64,000 nucleotides of DNA from an uncultured Bacilli bacterium (GCA_910585045.1 CAJUCD010000007.1:25413-89412); one strand, 5' to 3'; numbered from the stretch's first letter, positions 19,801 to 28,873 are shown. Program-made: numbers and translations. The notes: a model not told the origin generated them from the sequence alone.

Positions 19801-20242
19801 AATTATTTGTATTGACTTTATTAGCTGTTATAGGTCTAAATAGGAAGTTACAATCACTATTTGCTATTTGCTTTACTGTAACTGTAGCGTAAATCACTTT
19901 ACTATCACTTGCTGTAAATACTTTGTTTGACGTTAAACTAAATTTTAATTTATCAGAACTAAGGCTTTCGACAATAAAATTAGGATTTATTTCAAAATTT
20001 ATTAAACTTAAATTGTTAAGTGTAATTTCTCCTTCTACATGGTTTACTTCGGAACTTCCAGATATACTAACATATAAATTAAATACTTCTATTGTATTGC
20101 CATCACTGTCTAAATAGCTATTAACTTTTTCTTGACGATGAGATAAAATTGCATTAGCTTCTTGAGGATAAAAATGGATCAAGAGTGCTATAAAAGCAAA
20201 TAAAAAAATAGGTATAGCAAAAAACTTCAAATTTATCCTCAT
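16862..20242 (-). CDS. DUF11-repeat cell-surface protein
   Basis: 1126 aa. A signal peptide (about 1-31) is followed by an N-terminal beta domain (about 32-140) and about eight tandem DUF11-type repeats of roughly 115 residues, each with an ITVTDTI/VTVSDTI-like strand and a W-x-I-x-x-L segment. The C-terminus has NPPTGN, a hydrophobic span and a KRKKR tail. This is a sorting signal with NPxTG in place of LPxTG. DUF11 repeats form extended stalks on the cell wall. The sortase is not in the window. Confidence 0.85.
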   Translation of the reverse strand: MRINLKFFAIPIFLFAFIALLIHFYPQEANAILSHRQEKVNSYLDSDGNTIEVFNLYVSISGSSEVNHVEGEITLNNLSLINFEINPNFIVESLSSDKLKFSLTSNKVFTASDSKVIYATVTVKQIANSDCNFLFRPITANKVNTNNFQITKEAYKNNTIISEIEAGTEFQYKITVTGINQIASDTVTVSDTIPSTLEIINAGTGIKNGQTITWNLGSFAPGTKTITLWVTVKAKANISGTINNTATLRVGDKTISDDTTVKVVYSNITITKSASKSTVIVGEEFYYDLVIKNTGTGTSKNITVVDYYDNDLTYLNATMVPSSTAINTITFNIGTLDANKTKTIRLYFKVKNSTNKTKIPNRATATEEGKNPVESTVEIEVLKPNLTIKKNVSSTIVKRGDTFNYTITITNNGKTSAKNVQVTDTINNNFEIINTSVGSYNNNIFTANFTTININETKTISIKVRVKNTAPLGTISNIATVKSDNTPEISDDEDIIVTDSNLEIKKEASKKILAPGEAFSYTITIKNKGTAAANNIIVKDTLNSNLILISSDNATVNGNTLTWNINSLGTNASKTYTINVRVKENITNNLTIPNIVTAKEPDKEEIQDEEDITVKKPILTIEKTVDNLKGTKLIKAGEEFYYNIKVTNKGEVPSSQITITDTLNELLTIIDANSGTINNQTITWTINSLNANQSINYRIKVKLSDTASPNTQINNIAILTHKEEKLEDDDTITVVGPNIYILKDASKKQVEKDEEFYYTIKVGNLGSTAATNLLVTDTIPDKLILLNYNIGDGLTGSSEGNKLTVNIPILNPNTEIIIHVYVVASDSVVNNEVITNTAVLTDKDKEIESSVNVTVIDTDISVIKSASVDKLTNDEIFFYSITVNNNGNVDAYNLKVIDTFDESKLKILDTNGNLNGNQIEWNIPILKAKDSITYKIKAQVQNSTENDQIKNSVVVKEPDKPDKTDEVTIPVVALKLNITKSVSKEEVVKGDTFDYFLTITNESNLALKDLIISDKLDDNLEVIDASNGTNDNNYLSWIISLEANETKIIKINVRLKKECSLDEIANIAKITYQDKEKESNEVIIKTSDVANPPTGNIVSYVIISIGSITGLGIFGFAKRKKRIYKI

Positions 20243-20409
20243 TATTCTTATCTCCTTATTATTGTAAGTATAGCACTATTTGACTTTATTTTCAATATTT
20301 CGACATTTTTATTAAATATAAAATTATAGCATAAAAGTTTATGTTACTATTCTCGTATTTATTTTTGAATTACCATATTTTACCATGATAATAGAGTTTG
20401 AGGGATTAT

Positions 20410-20940
20410 ATGGAAAAAGAAAATAGAAATATAGCAATTTTAGAAAATAAGGCTAGAAATTTAAGACTTAAATTAAATTTAACACAAAAAGAGTTTGGAG
20501 AAGTTTTAGGAATATCAAAAAGTTATATGTCTGATATAGAAAATGGATATTCTGGATTATCTATAGAACATTTAAATTCTATTTGTAATTATTGTGATGT
20601 TAGTTTTGACTATATGTTTGATTTTTCTAAAGATGTAAATAAAAATATAGCCAAAGTACAAAAAATTAATTTAAAAATATTAGGCAATAATTTAAGAGCT
20701 ATTAGAAAAAGTATGAATTATACTCAAGATAAATTAGCCAAAAAATTAAATATTTCACGGAGTTTAATTACTCATTATGAACTTGGTAATCGAGTTATTA
20801 GTACAGCAGATTTGAAACAGATTTGTGAAATAAGCGGTTTTAGTGCAGATTGGTGTGTTGGAAAATTAAATTCTTGTATTAAAATTAAAGTAAAGAAAAA
20901 GATTAAACCTAAAGAGATTAGAGAACTAACTCAAGTTTAA
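20410..20940 (+). CDS. Tandem XRE-family HTH regulator
   Basis: 176 aa with two XRE helix-turn-helix domains, residues about 10-65 (LNLTQKEFGEVLGISKSYMS) and 95-150 (MNYTQDKLAKKLNISRSLIT), and a basic tail. The ATG at 20410 is chosen because GAGGGA precedes it. Two HTH units in one chain suggest binding to a direct repeat as a monomer. Its target is not evident; it is divergent from the DUF11 protein gene and could control it. Confidence 0.75.
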   Translation: MEKENRNIAILENKARNLRLKLNLTQKEFGEVLGISKSYMSDIENGYSGLSIEHLNSICNYCDVSFDYMFDFSKDVNKNIAKVQKINLKILGNNLRAIRKSMNYTQDKLAKKLNISRSLITHYELGNRVISTADLKQICEISGFSADWCVGKLNSCIKIKVKKKIKPKEIRELTQV

Positions 20941-20949
20941 TCTTTTTTT
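20898..20949 (+). terminator. Possible long-loop terminator after the tandem HTH gene
   Basis: AAAGATTAAAC pairs with GTTTAATCTTT across a 26-base loop and ends in seven T. It lies over the end of gapA, which converges here. Confidence 0.45.
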
Positions 20950-21949
20950 ATTTATCTTTAAACATAGATTTTGCTGTGCGAAGCATTTGAGCTGTGTACC
21001 CATATTCATTATCATACCAGGCAACAACTTTTATTAAATTTTTATTAACCATTGTAGATAAGCCATCAATTACAGCTCCTGCTTTTTTACCTATTATATC
21101 ACTTGAAACTATAGGTTCATAAGTTATTTGCAAAGTTTCATTTTGGTTTAATTCAAAAACCTTGTTAAGTTCCTCAAGTGTTGTAGCTTTTTTAGTAACA
21201 AATGTAAATTCCACTAATGAGCCATCTTCAACAGGCACTCTGTATGCAACACCCTCTAATTTGCCATCTAATTGAGGAATAACTTTGCCAATTGCACTAG
21301 CTGCTCCTGTAGAAGTTGGAATAATATTTGCTGCACAAGCCCTACCTCTACGTGATAATATTCCTTTCTTATGAGAAATATCTAAAGTAGCTTGGTCATT
21401 AGTATAAGCATGAATTGTTGACATAAAGCCTGTTTCGATTCCAATATATTGTTCAATAATATTAACAATTGGAGCTAAACAATTTGTGGTACAACTAGCA
21501 GCTGAAACTATCTGTTCATTACCATCAAGAATATTATTATTAACATTATAAACTATAGTTTTAACATTATCTGATTTTGATGGCGCAGATATTAAAACTT
21601 TTTTAGCTCCTGCTGTGATGTGTTTATAAGCATCTTCATATTTAGTAAATTTTCCTGTACATTCTAAAACTAAGTCTACATCTAAATCTTTCCATGGAAG
21701 GTTCTCAGGATTGGTTTCATTATATACTTTTATTCTTTTAATATTATTTACAATTATTTCATTATCTGTAGATTTTATTAAATCTTCATGAAAACTGCGA
21801 TGGACAGTATCATATTTAACAAGATAAGCTAATTCGCTTGAAGTTCCTAAATCATTGATAGCAACAATATCAAAATCAGTAGAAGTTACTATTTGTCTAA
21901 AAGCTAATCTTCCTATACGTCCAAATCCGTTTATGGCAACTTTAATCAT
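20948..21949 (-). CDS. gapA: Glyceraldehyde-3-phosphate dehydrogenase
   Basis: 333 aa. The NAD-binding start is INGFGRIGRLAFRQI, the catalytic Cys is in SAASCTTNCLAP (about residue 151), and WYDNEYGYTAQ is near the end. It oxidises glyceraldehyde 3-phosphate to 1,3-bisphosphoglycerate in glycolysis. It overlaps the end of the kinase gene upstream by eight bases, so the two are translationally linked. Confidence 0.97.
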   Translation of the reverse strand: MIKVAINGFGRIGRLAFRQIVTSTDFDIVAINDLGTSSELAYLVKYDTVHRSFHEDLIKSTDNEIIVNNIKRIKVYNETNPENLPWKDLDVDLVLECTGKFTKYEDAYKHITAGAKKVLISAPSKSDNVKTIVYNVNNNILDGNEQIVSAASCTTNCLAPIVNIIEQYIGIETGFMSTIHAYTNDQATLDISHKKGILSRRGRACAANIIPTSTGAASAIGKVIPQLDGKLEGVAYRVPVEDGSLVEFTFVTKKATTLEELNKVFELNQNETLQITYEPIVSSDIIGKKAGAVIDGLSTMVNKNLIKVVAWYDNEYGYTAQMLRTAKSMFKDK

Positions 21950-23588
21950 TATTATTTCCTCCTATAAATTCTCTTAAAATACTATTCTTATTTACGTTCT
22001 CACTACTTATTGGATAAAAACTACGTAAAAATTTAACAAGACGGCGAGCTTCTTCAAAGTATGAAGAATTTGGCTTTATTGATAATAATAAAGGTTCAGC
22101 ATAAACTTTTAAAACTCCAAGTTCATAAGGTAAGGCTGTATTTATGATAATATTAGCTTGATGAATATATGGAAAAATATATTTTTCTTCACCATTTCTA
22201 ACACTTTGCCAACTTTTTATAGTATGACTTACATCATAGCCTCTTGTACGATTATCCCTAATCATACGTCTAATTAAACGTAAATCAAGTGTAGATATGT
22301 AATTGTGTCTATCAATATTAAGTGGTATAAAAGGACTTAAATATATTTTATATTTTACATTATCTGGAATAAATGGTGTTAAATCATTGTTTAAAGAATG
22401 CAAACCCTCCATTAAAATTATACTATTTTCCTTTAGCTTTAATTTACGATTATTAAACTCTTTTTTTCCTGTAACAAAATTGTATTCTGGAACACTTACT
22501 TCTTCACCTTTTAATAAATTTATTAAATTATTGTTTAGTAGATTTATATCAATTGCATTTAAACATTCATAATCATAATTACCTTTTTCATCTTTAGGTG
22601 TTTCATCTCTCTCAACAAAATAATCATCTGTTGAAATACATATTGGATCATATCCTTGACTTCTTAAATATGAACCTAAAACTCTTGTTGTTGTCGTTTT
22701 ACCACTACTAGAAGGTCCTGCAATCATTATAAAGCGATGTTCTTTATTTCTTAATATTTCTTCACAAGCTTTTCTTATTTGATCTGTAAAATTTAATTCA
22801 CAAGCTTCGATATATCCCTTAATATTTGAATTACTTACTAATTTGTTAATGTCAGAAACATATGGTGTGTTTAGTCTTTTTAGCCATTCTTTCCCTTCAT
22901 AAAATGATTTAATTATATTTTCATGATGAACATATTCTGGAATCTTTCCTTCTGTTAAATTACTAGGATAAAGAAATATTATTCTATTATTATCTAAATA
23001 TTTTAAATCAAATTGTTTTATATATCTAGTGCTATAAGGCATTGATACATAATAGTAATTAAGAAAGTTTTTTAATTTGTATACAGTCACAATGTTTTCA
23101 TATATTTTAATGTTCGCTGATTTTTCTTCAGCGTTGGAACTGTTATAAAAATCAATTGCTTCTTTTGTTAAAATATTATATCTAATAAATGGTAGATTAC
23201 TATCTATAATATTAGCCATTTCTCTTTTTATTTTAGATATATCTTCAATTGTTAAAACTTGATTATACTTTACTTCTCCTAACATTCCACGTGGAACACT
23301 GTGTAAGAAATGGATTTCTGCACTCGGATAAAGAGTTTTTAAGGCCACTTCAAAAATAAATTTAAGAGCAGCTTTATAGATTTTTGCGCCTTCTATAGAA
23401 TTGTAATCGAAAAATTCAATGGTTTCATCCATTGTTGCTTTATCTGTTAAAGCTAAAATTTCATTGCCCTTTTTGACTCCTAATACTGTATCCTTATATT
23501 TTGAGTATTTACTAATTTCGATATAAGTAGTTCCCTTTGCTACTTCTATTTGTTCATTAGTATCATAAGTAATTTTTATAGTATTCAT
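21942..23588 (-). CDS. Uridine-kinase-like nucleoside kinase with TGS and ThrRS-editing-like N-terminus
   Basis: 548 aa. The N-terminal part (about 1-65) is TGS-like, followed by a domain resembling the second domain of threonyl-tRNA synthetase, with HFLHSVPRG. The C-terminal part is a phosphoribulokinase/uridine kinase fold with P-loop GPSSSGKTTTTR (about 283-294) and STDDYFVERDE. Proteins with this architecture are annotated as uridine kinases in Firmicutes. Its pairing with gapA is unusual but of unknown meaning. Confidence 0.8.
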   Translation of the reverse strand: MNTIKITYDTNEQIEVAKGTTYIEISKYSKYKDTVLGVKKGNEILALTDKATMDETIEFFDYNSIEGAKIYKAALKFIFEVALKTLYPSAEIHFLHSVPRGMLGEVKYNQVLTIEDISKIKREMANIIDSNLPFIRYNILTKEAIDFYNSSNAEEKSANIKIYENIVTVYKLKNFLNYYYVSMPYSTRYIKQFDLKYLDNNRIIFLYPSNLTEGKIPEYVHHENIIKSFYEGKEWLKRLNTPYVSDINKLVSNSNIKGYIEACELNFTDQIRKACEEILRNKEHRFIMIAGPSSSGKTTTTRVLGSYLRSQGYDPICISTDDYFVERDETPKDEKGNYDYECLNAIDINLLNNNLINLLKGEEVSVPEYNFVTGKKEFNNRKLKLKENSIILMEGLHSLNNDLTPFIPDNVKYKIYLSPFIPLNIDRHNYISTLDLRLIRRMIRDNRTRGYDVSHTIKSWQSVRNGEEKYIFPYIHQANIIINTALPYELGVLKVYAEPLLLSIKPNSSYFEEARRLVKFLRSFYPISSENVNKNSILREFIGGNNND

Positions 23589-23695
23589 ACATATGCCCCT
23601 TATTCTATTTTATATATTATCATATTTTTTTATTTTTGTCATAGATTTTTGAATAATTTTTTTATTTTTATACTATATATTTATAGGTGATATTA

Positions 23696-24265
23696 ATGAA
23701 CATTGTTCCAACAGTTATAGAAAAAAGTAGTAATAAAGAATATGCTTATGATTTGTATTCCCGTTTACTTAAGGATAGAATTATCTTTTTAAGTGGTGAA
23801 ATTAATGATAATTTGGCTAGTATTATAGTTAGTGAACTTTTATATCTTGATGCCCAAGGACATGATGATATTTATTTGTATATTAATAGTCCAGGCGGTT
23901 CTGTTACTAGTGGTCTAGCAATTTATGACACTATGAATTATATAAAAAGTGATGTTAGAACTATTGTAATAGGTATGGCTGCTTCAATGGGAGCTTTTCT
24001 GCTTTCGAGTGGTACTAAAGGAAAAAGATGTGCTTTAAAAAATGCAGAAGTAATGATTCACCAGGTGTTAGGTGGTGCTCAAGGACAAGCTACAGATATA
24101 AAAATTGCTGCAGAACATATTTTAAAAATAAAAAAGAAACTAAATAAGATTTTAGCTTCTAATACTGGACAAAATATTAATAAAATTACGAATGATTGCG
24201 AAAGAGATAATTATATGAGTGCAGCAGAGGCTTTAGAATATGGACTTATTGATGAGATAATTTAA
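23696..24265 (+). CDS. clpP: ATP-dependent Clp protease proteolytic subunit
   Basis: 189 aa. The serine nucleophile is in GMAASMGAF (about 97), the His in MIHQVLGG (about 122), and the Asp in the region CERDNYMSA (about 171). It forms the barrel that degrades proteins delivered by ClpX or ClpC. The ATG at 23696 has AGGTGATATTA upstream; a start three codons earlier lacks such a site. Confidence 0.95.
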   Translation: MNIVPTVIEKSSNKEYAYDLYSRLLKDRIIFLSGEINDNLASIIVSELLYLDAQGHDDIYLYINSPGGSVTSGLAIYDTMNYIKSDVRTIVIGMAASMGAFLLSSGTKGKRCALKNAEVMIHQVLGGAQGQATDIKIAAEHILKIKKKLNKILASNTGQNINKITNDCERDNYMSAAEALEYGLIDEII

Positions 24266-24279
24266 TTATCTCCTTTTTT
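24254..24279 (+). terminator. Terminator after clpP
   Basis: GAGATAA/TTATCTC stem with a five-base loop and a CTTTTTTC tail. It also sits at the end of the convergent kinase gene. Confidence 0.75.
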
Positions 24280-25207
24280 CTTCTATCTTTCTTTTTTCAT
24301 AATTATAAATTCCTAGTAAATCTTTTTTCCTAAATTCTATAATTTTAGATACCCATATGCTAACAATTGGGGGAATTTCAAATGGCTTATCTCCTTCTTT
24401 ATTTTCATTATGACGTTTTTCAATTGCTTCAATCGCTTTATCAACATTAATTTGTTCAAATAAAGGAATAACGCTTTCTACAAATGGCATATTTTCTTGA
24501 CATAGCATTGAGAATTGTACTAAAGAAGATTCGTTTGCTAATTCTGATCTATAAGCCATGTTAAATTTTGTAGAATCAATTAAACTTGAAATAGAATCAT
24601 ATGATCTAAAGCTATTAATATGACTTGAAATATCATTATTTAAAAAACACATATTAGAAGAATCATATATTGGAGCTAACCTAATCCCATGAGGATTACT
24701 AATAATACTCCAATTTGTTTCATTACGATCACTTTCTAAAATTAATAAATCAAGGCACCACATTTTTAGTAAATCAGTTATTATTTCATTTATATTAGTA
24801 AAATTATATCTTAAGCTTAAGCTTGTTACAATGCTATCCAAAGAGTTTAAGCCAATGGTAGTTCCTAAATTATTTACTTTAGCAATCTTCGCTCCATCAG
24901 CTAAAACTTCTCTGCCACTAACTAAAATATCTCCTTGTCTTAAAAAGCTTTGAGTTAATAAGCCATTTATTCCATTTAATGTAGCTAAATCATAATTTGC
25001 TGCTTCAAGTCCAATCTGTTTTGCTAATTCACTAGCAATTAGTTCTGAATATAATTCATAGTTTATACTATCATATTTAAATAAATACTTAGTTTCATTT
25101 CCTTCTTCTGTACTAATTAACCATTGCTTTCTTTTTCGACCTTCAACATAATCATCAATTTTTTTAAAATTATCTAATATGATTCTTCCTTCATTATCTC
25201 TTTTCAT
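24266..25207 (-). CDS. HipA-like kinase-fold protein
   Basis: 313 aa. The motifs SDRNETNWSII (about 158-168, catalytic D-x-x-x-N) and LAPIYDSSNM (about 176-185, metal-binding D) match the HipA C-terminal kinase core. HipA proteins phosphorylate protein or tRNA-synthetase targets. There is no HipB-like HTH antitoxin beside it; instead its ATG overlaps the whiA stop by four bases, so it is the third gene of the yvcK-whiA operon. A regulatory rather than a toxin role is likely. Confidence 0.65.
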   Translation of the reverse strand: MKRDNEGRIILDNFKKIDDYVEGRKRKQWLISTEEGNETKYLFKYDSINYELYSELIASELAKQIGLEAANYDLATLNGINGLLTQSFLRQGDILVSGREVLADGAKIAKVNNLGTTIGLNSLDSIVTSLSLRYNFTNINEIITDLLKMWCLDLLILESDRNETNWSIISNPHGIRLAPIYDSSNMCFLNNDISSHINSFRSYDSISSLIDSTKFNMAYRSELANESSLVQFSMLCQENMPFVESVIPLFEQINVDKAIEAIEKRHNENKEGDKPFEIPPIVSIWVSKIIEFRKKDLLGIYNYEKRKIEEKRR

Positions 25208-26139
25208 TTGCTCTCCTTATTTTTTTCTTTATGCTTTTTTACTAAATTTTTTATTTTGATAAAGTGATGATTTACACCGCTTTTTCCTATTGTATAGTCT
25301 GTTTCCATTGAGATAATATCTGCAAGTTCTTTTAATGAAACTTCAGGATATTTTTCTCTATATTCTATTACAATTTTTGTTGTGTCATCAAATAAAGATA
25401 ATAAATCATTTGACTTTAAATATTCTATATCTGCTATCTGCTTTAAGCCAGTATTTATAGTTTTCTCCTGATTTGCTATTTCACAGTTATTTAATCTATT
25501 AACCATATTTTTGTGATCTCGATATATTCTAATATCTTCAAAATAAAAATATGAATTGGTAGCTTTAAACATTCTTATTATATCACTGATTGTTTCAGCA
25601 TTTTTTATATAAACCATATATTTTGAATTTCTTTTTATATGTTTTGCATTTATGCCTAAATCTTTTAGAAGCTTTGTTATATAAATTGCTTCTCTATTCA
25701 TATCTGTAACAATTTCAAGATGGTATCCACTAGATGCAGGGTCATTTATAGTACCAGTGGCTAAAAATACTCCTTGTAGATAAGCTGTTTTTTCTTCGTT
25801 ATTTGTCAAAAAAAATTCGTTGGGAAGAATCTTTTTTTTATTTTCCATTACGTTTAAATATTTTAAAATATAATCAACTTTTTCATTTATTTCTAATATA
25901 TATATTTGCTTTACTCTAAATCTTTTTTGATTTCGAACAGTGATTTTAGGTTGAATACTAAAAATTTCTTTTATATACTTATATATTCTTCTTGTAATGC
26001 TAGCATTTTCAAGAGTAATTATTATGTTATTTCTTGTGTCGGCTGCAAATCTTATGAAACCTGATAATTCATATATTTTTTCTGAATCATTACTTTCATA
26101 TTTTGATATTTCTTCTTTTACTTTTGTAGTATAAGTCAT
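25204..26139 (-). CDS. whiA: WhiA regulator
   Basis: 311 aa. The N-terminal LAGLIDADG-derived domains (about 1-200, with FIRFAADTRN and YLQGVFLATGT) lead to a C-terminal HTH with LKELADIISM and KSGVNHHF. WhiA is a DNA-binding protein linked to cell division and chromosome segregation in Firmicutes. It abuts the yvcK-type gene, as is usual. Confidence 0.95.
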   Translation of the reverse strand: MTYTTKVKEEISKYESNDSEKIYELSGFIRFAADTRNNIIITLENASITRRIYKYIKEIFSIQPKITVRNQKRFRVKQIYILEINEKVDYILKYLNVMENKKKILPNEFFLTNNEEKTAYLQGVFLATGTINDPASSGYHLEIVTDMNREAIYITKLLKDLGINAKHIKRNSKYMVYIKNAETISDIIRMFKATNSYFYFEDIRIYRDHKNMVNRLNNCEIANQEKTINTGLKQIADIEYLKSNDLLSLFDDTTKIVIEYREKYPEVSLKELADIISMETDYTIGKSGVNHHFIKIKNLVKKHKEKNKESK

Positions 26140-27090
26140 CTATTTTTTCTCCATTAATATTGAAAATACTAAATATGCTGTTTTTAAAGTATCATGACGT
26201 AGATATCCTTCTTCAACAGAGAATATTTTATCTTTAATTATTTTTATATTCATTTCATTTAGTTCTTTTTCGTCTAATTCAACAGGATCTTTTTGTTCTT
26301 CTGTAGCATATTTATGTACTAATTTATCAGGAATAGGTATATTATTTGCTAACACCATATTAATTGTTCCTTCTCCTAAATAATCGTTTAACATTTTAAT
26401 ATGGTCACTAACTTTAAAATTATCTGTTTCGCCTGGTTGGGTTACTAAATTACAAATATATAGTTTAGGAGCAGCACTTTTCTTTATAGTATTTACTATT
26501 TCTGGTATAATAATATTTGGAATTATACTTGTTAATAAGCTCCCTGATGAAAAAATTATCAAGTCGGCTTTTTTAATTGCATTTAAAACCTCATTGTTCG
26601 CTGTTACTTCATGGTCGTAAATAATTCTTTTAATCTTCTTTTTAGTTTTAGTAATATTAGTTTCGCCTATTATTTTTTTACCATCTTCGGAAATTGCAAC
26701 TAATTCAGCATTGTCTTCAGTTATGGGCAAAATTTTCCCTTCTATATCTAAAAGCTTTGATAAAACTGGAATGGCACTAGCAAAGTCTCCTTTTTGTTCT
26801 AATAATGCTGTCAATAACAAATTTTTAACAGAGTGATTACCTAAACTTTTTGACTGTTTGAATCTATAATTCATTAAGTTTACTATATCAGTGTCAGTAT
26901 TGCTCATTGCTAGCATTACTTTGGATATATCTCCAACAGCTGGAATATTGAAATCTTTTCTTAACCTTAATGTTGATCCTCCATTATCGAAAACTGATAC
27001 AACAGCTGTTATATCAATTGGAAACAATTTTAATCCTTTTAACATTTGTGAAAGCCCTGAGCCTCCACCAAAAATTACTATTTTTTTCAT
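26140..27090 (-). CDS. yvcK: YvcK/GlmR-type gluconeogenesis factor
   Basis: 316 aa. The nucleotide-binding start is IFGGGSGLSQMLKGL and it has SVFDNGGSTLRLRK and GDISKVMLA, all typical of the family. YvcK binds UDP-GlcNAc and steers carbon into cell-wall precursors. It is the first gene of the yvcK-whiA-kinase operon in this window; rapZ, often upstream, is absent. Confidence 0.93.
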   Translation of the reverse strand: MKKIVIFGGGSGLSQMLKGLKLFPIDITAVVSVFDNGGSTLRLRKDFNIPAVGDISKVMLAMSNTDTDIVNLMNYRFKQSKSLGNHSVKNLLLTALLEQKGDFASAIPVLSKLLDIEGKILPITEDNAELVAISEDGKKIIGETNITKTKKKIKRIIYDHEVTANNEVLNAIKKADLIIFSSGSLLTSIIPNIIIPEIVNTIKKSAAPKLYICNLVTQPGETDNFKVSDHIKMLNDYLGEGTINMVLANNIPIPDKLVHKYATEEQKDPVELDEKELNEMNIKIIKDKIFSVEEGYLRHDTLKTAYLVFSILMEKK

Positions 27091-27158
27091 ATTACATCAC
27101 ATTATAACTTTATCATAAAATTAAAGAAAAAAGAACATTTTTTATTAAAGTTTTCATT

Positions 27159-27908
27159 TTAATTATATAATTGTATGCTTTTAGCTTCTCTTATTTTTGT
27201 TAAATATAATAAATCCTTTTTAAAAGTATACCATTTAACTTGTATATCTTCAGTGCAGTTTATTCTTGATTGGTTATTTTTTAAATTTCTATCATAGCAT
27301 TTGATACTTAAAGCGCTTAATCCTATCTGATATATACTAATAGTATCATAATTTACTAAATATTCTATTACTTCATTTTTTGTAGCCCATAGAAATTTTG
27401 ATGGCGTTCCATATATTATAGCATCACAGTCATACTTCTGTAATTCTGTTCCTTGAAAAATGAATCTTAGAATTAAATTTATTTTTACATATAGCTTATT
27501 AAATGAATCTATTATTTCTGCTATTTCTTCTTTATTATTATTTATATATGTTTTTGCGTCAACCTTATTGCCTTTGACATAGCCCTTTATAAAATCATTA
27601 AAATTTTTTATAATATTATTTTCTACTCCTATTTTTATTAAATAATTTGAGAATTTTTGAACACTTTCTTGATGAAATGAACAATTAGCTCCGCATTTAA
27701 TACTTACTCCTTTAATTTCATTATTGATTTTAATTTTTATATCCGCTTTTTCCGAATATTTACTTTGCCAACAAATTATATTCGTATCAGTATTTAAATT
27801 TTTAAATAATTTACTTAACAATGACTTAAATTCAATTGAAAGGTCTCCATATTTTTTATTGTTTAATGATATTACAAAATCTATTTCATTTCTAAATCCT
27901 TTTTGCAT
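27159..27908 (-). CDS. Putative PD-(D/E)XK-fold endonuclease
   Basis: 249 aa. The segment KADIKIKINNEIKGVSIKCG (about 52-71) has the spacing Asp ... (x)SIK typical of a restriction-endonuclease-like core, preceded by a conserved Gln/Ser strand (IICWQSKYSE). No methylase is adjacent. It lies immediately outside attL, between yvcK and the phage, and is likely an accessory defence or nucleic-acid-processing gene. The fold call is inference. Confidence 0.5.
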   Translation of the reverse strand: MQKGFRNEIDFVISLNNKKYGDLSIEFKSLLSKLFKNLNTDTNIICWQSKYSEKADIKIKINNEIKGVSIKCGANCSFHQESVQKFSNYLIKIGVENNIIKNFNDFIKGYVKGNKVDAKTYINNNKEEIAEIIDSFNKLYVKINLILRFIFQGTELQKYDCDAIIYGTPSKFLWATKNEVIEYLVNYDTISIYQIGLSALSIKCYDRNLKNNQSRINCTEDIQVKWYTFKKDLLYLTKIREAKSIQLYN

Positions 27909-28001
27909 GTAATTTCTCCTTTTAATGGATAATTATAGCATAAGTTACTTTTGTTTTTTGTCATTTTTTGTCTTTAGCATTTATTTATTTTTTAAATTAA
28001 A

Positions 28002-28030
28002 GCAAAAAAAAATAAGCAACTTCCTATTTT
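28002..28030. repeat. attL core
   Basis: 29 bases identical to 63494-63522. It is the displaced copy of the 5S rRNA 3' end plus its downstream T-rich stretch (seen as A-rich on this strand). Confidence 0.9.
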
Positions 28031-28063
28031 TTGATGCCGTAATTACTGGGCTAAATTGATATT

Positions 28064-28082
28064 TGTTAGTTACGTGTTAGTT
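28064..28082. repeat. Left integrase arm-type sites (candidate)
   Basis: Two direct copies of TGTTAGTT start at 28064 and 28075, 11 bases apart, 34 bases inside attL. The same pair with the same 11-base phase is found inside attR at 63397 and 63408. Confidence 0.6.
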
Positions 28083-28115
28083 TCATAAACAAATTTTAAA
28101 ACTTTTAAAAATAAT

Positions 28116-28580
28116 ATGAAATGTAAATATATGAAACCAAAAATCAATAAAGGTACATGGTGTACCAGAGATGATATAAGATGCACTAATTGTAATAATA
28201 AAGAGTATGATAAACCAAAATCAAAAGTATTGAATAATAAATCCTTTAAAAAGCAACCTATAAAAGGTAAAAAACATAAACTTACTAAAGCTACTGATAT
28301 ACCTAAAAAAATAAAACTAATAGTATGGGAGCGTGACAAGCATAAATGTATATTTTGTCATACACCTGTTACTTGGCATTACGCTAATTCACATTATATT
28401 AAGCGTTCTCATTCTGGTTTAGGAATAGAACCTAAAAATATAATGACAAATTGCTATAATTGTCATAAGTTATTTGAAGAATCTAAACATAGAGAAGAAA
28501 TGAAAGAAATAGCAAAAAATCACTTTAAAGAAAAATATACTGATTGGAAAGAAGAAGATTTGGTATACAAAAAATATTAA
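28116..28580 (+). CDS. Phage HNH endonuclease
   Basis: 154 aa. An N-terminal zinc-finger-like region (CTRDDIRCTNC) and a basic linker precede the HNH domain: CIFCHTPVTW, NSHYIKRS and a final NCHKLFEE (about 85-140). HNH proteins of this kind often work with terminase in cos cleavage. In the prophage map it lies at the left end, which in the circular phage places it beyond the integrase side rather than beside terS. The start has only a weak ribosome site and may be elsewhere. Confidence 0.8.
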   Translation: MKCKYMKPKINKGTWCTRDDIRCTNCNNKEYDKPKSKVLNNKSFKKQPIKGKKHKLTKATDIPKKIKLIVWERDKHKCIFCHTPVTWHYANSHYIKRSHSGLGIEPKNIMTNCYNCHKLFEESKHREEMKEIAKNHFKEKYTDWKEEDLVYKKY

Positions 28581-28648
28581 AATACTACAATATGATTAAA
28601 AGTGATTTTTGGCTATCCACATTATTATATAGATGGGAGGTTTAGGTA

Positions 28649-28870
28649 ATGACAATAGAAACAGAAATTAATTTAGATGAATTTAAAGCATTTATATTAT
28701 TTGAAATGTATTATCAAAATATATCTAACTTAGAGATTGATGAAGAAACAGTCAAAAAAATTAACGATATTATGGATTATCATTTCACAAAAGTTTATGG
28801 TACTGAATATAACAAAAGAATATATGATATTAAAAGTCAAATTTATAAATGTATTGTTAGTTTTGAATAA
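28649..28870 (+). CDS. Small phage protein
   Basis: 73 aa, acidic and helical, preceded by GGGAGG. It follows the HNH gene in the same direction and ends at a strong terminator. No family recognised. Confidence 0.6.
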   Translation: MTIETEINLDEFKAFILFEMYYQNISNLEIDEETVKKINDIMDYHFTKVYGTEYNKRIYDIKSQIYKCIVSFE

Positions 28871-28873
28871 AGG

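Noticed and set aside
28070..28339. Hydrophobic minus-strand frame opposite the HNH gene
   Set aside because: It is the shadow of the HNH coding region, which has clear zinc and HNH motifs.
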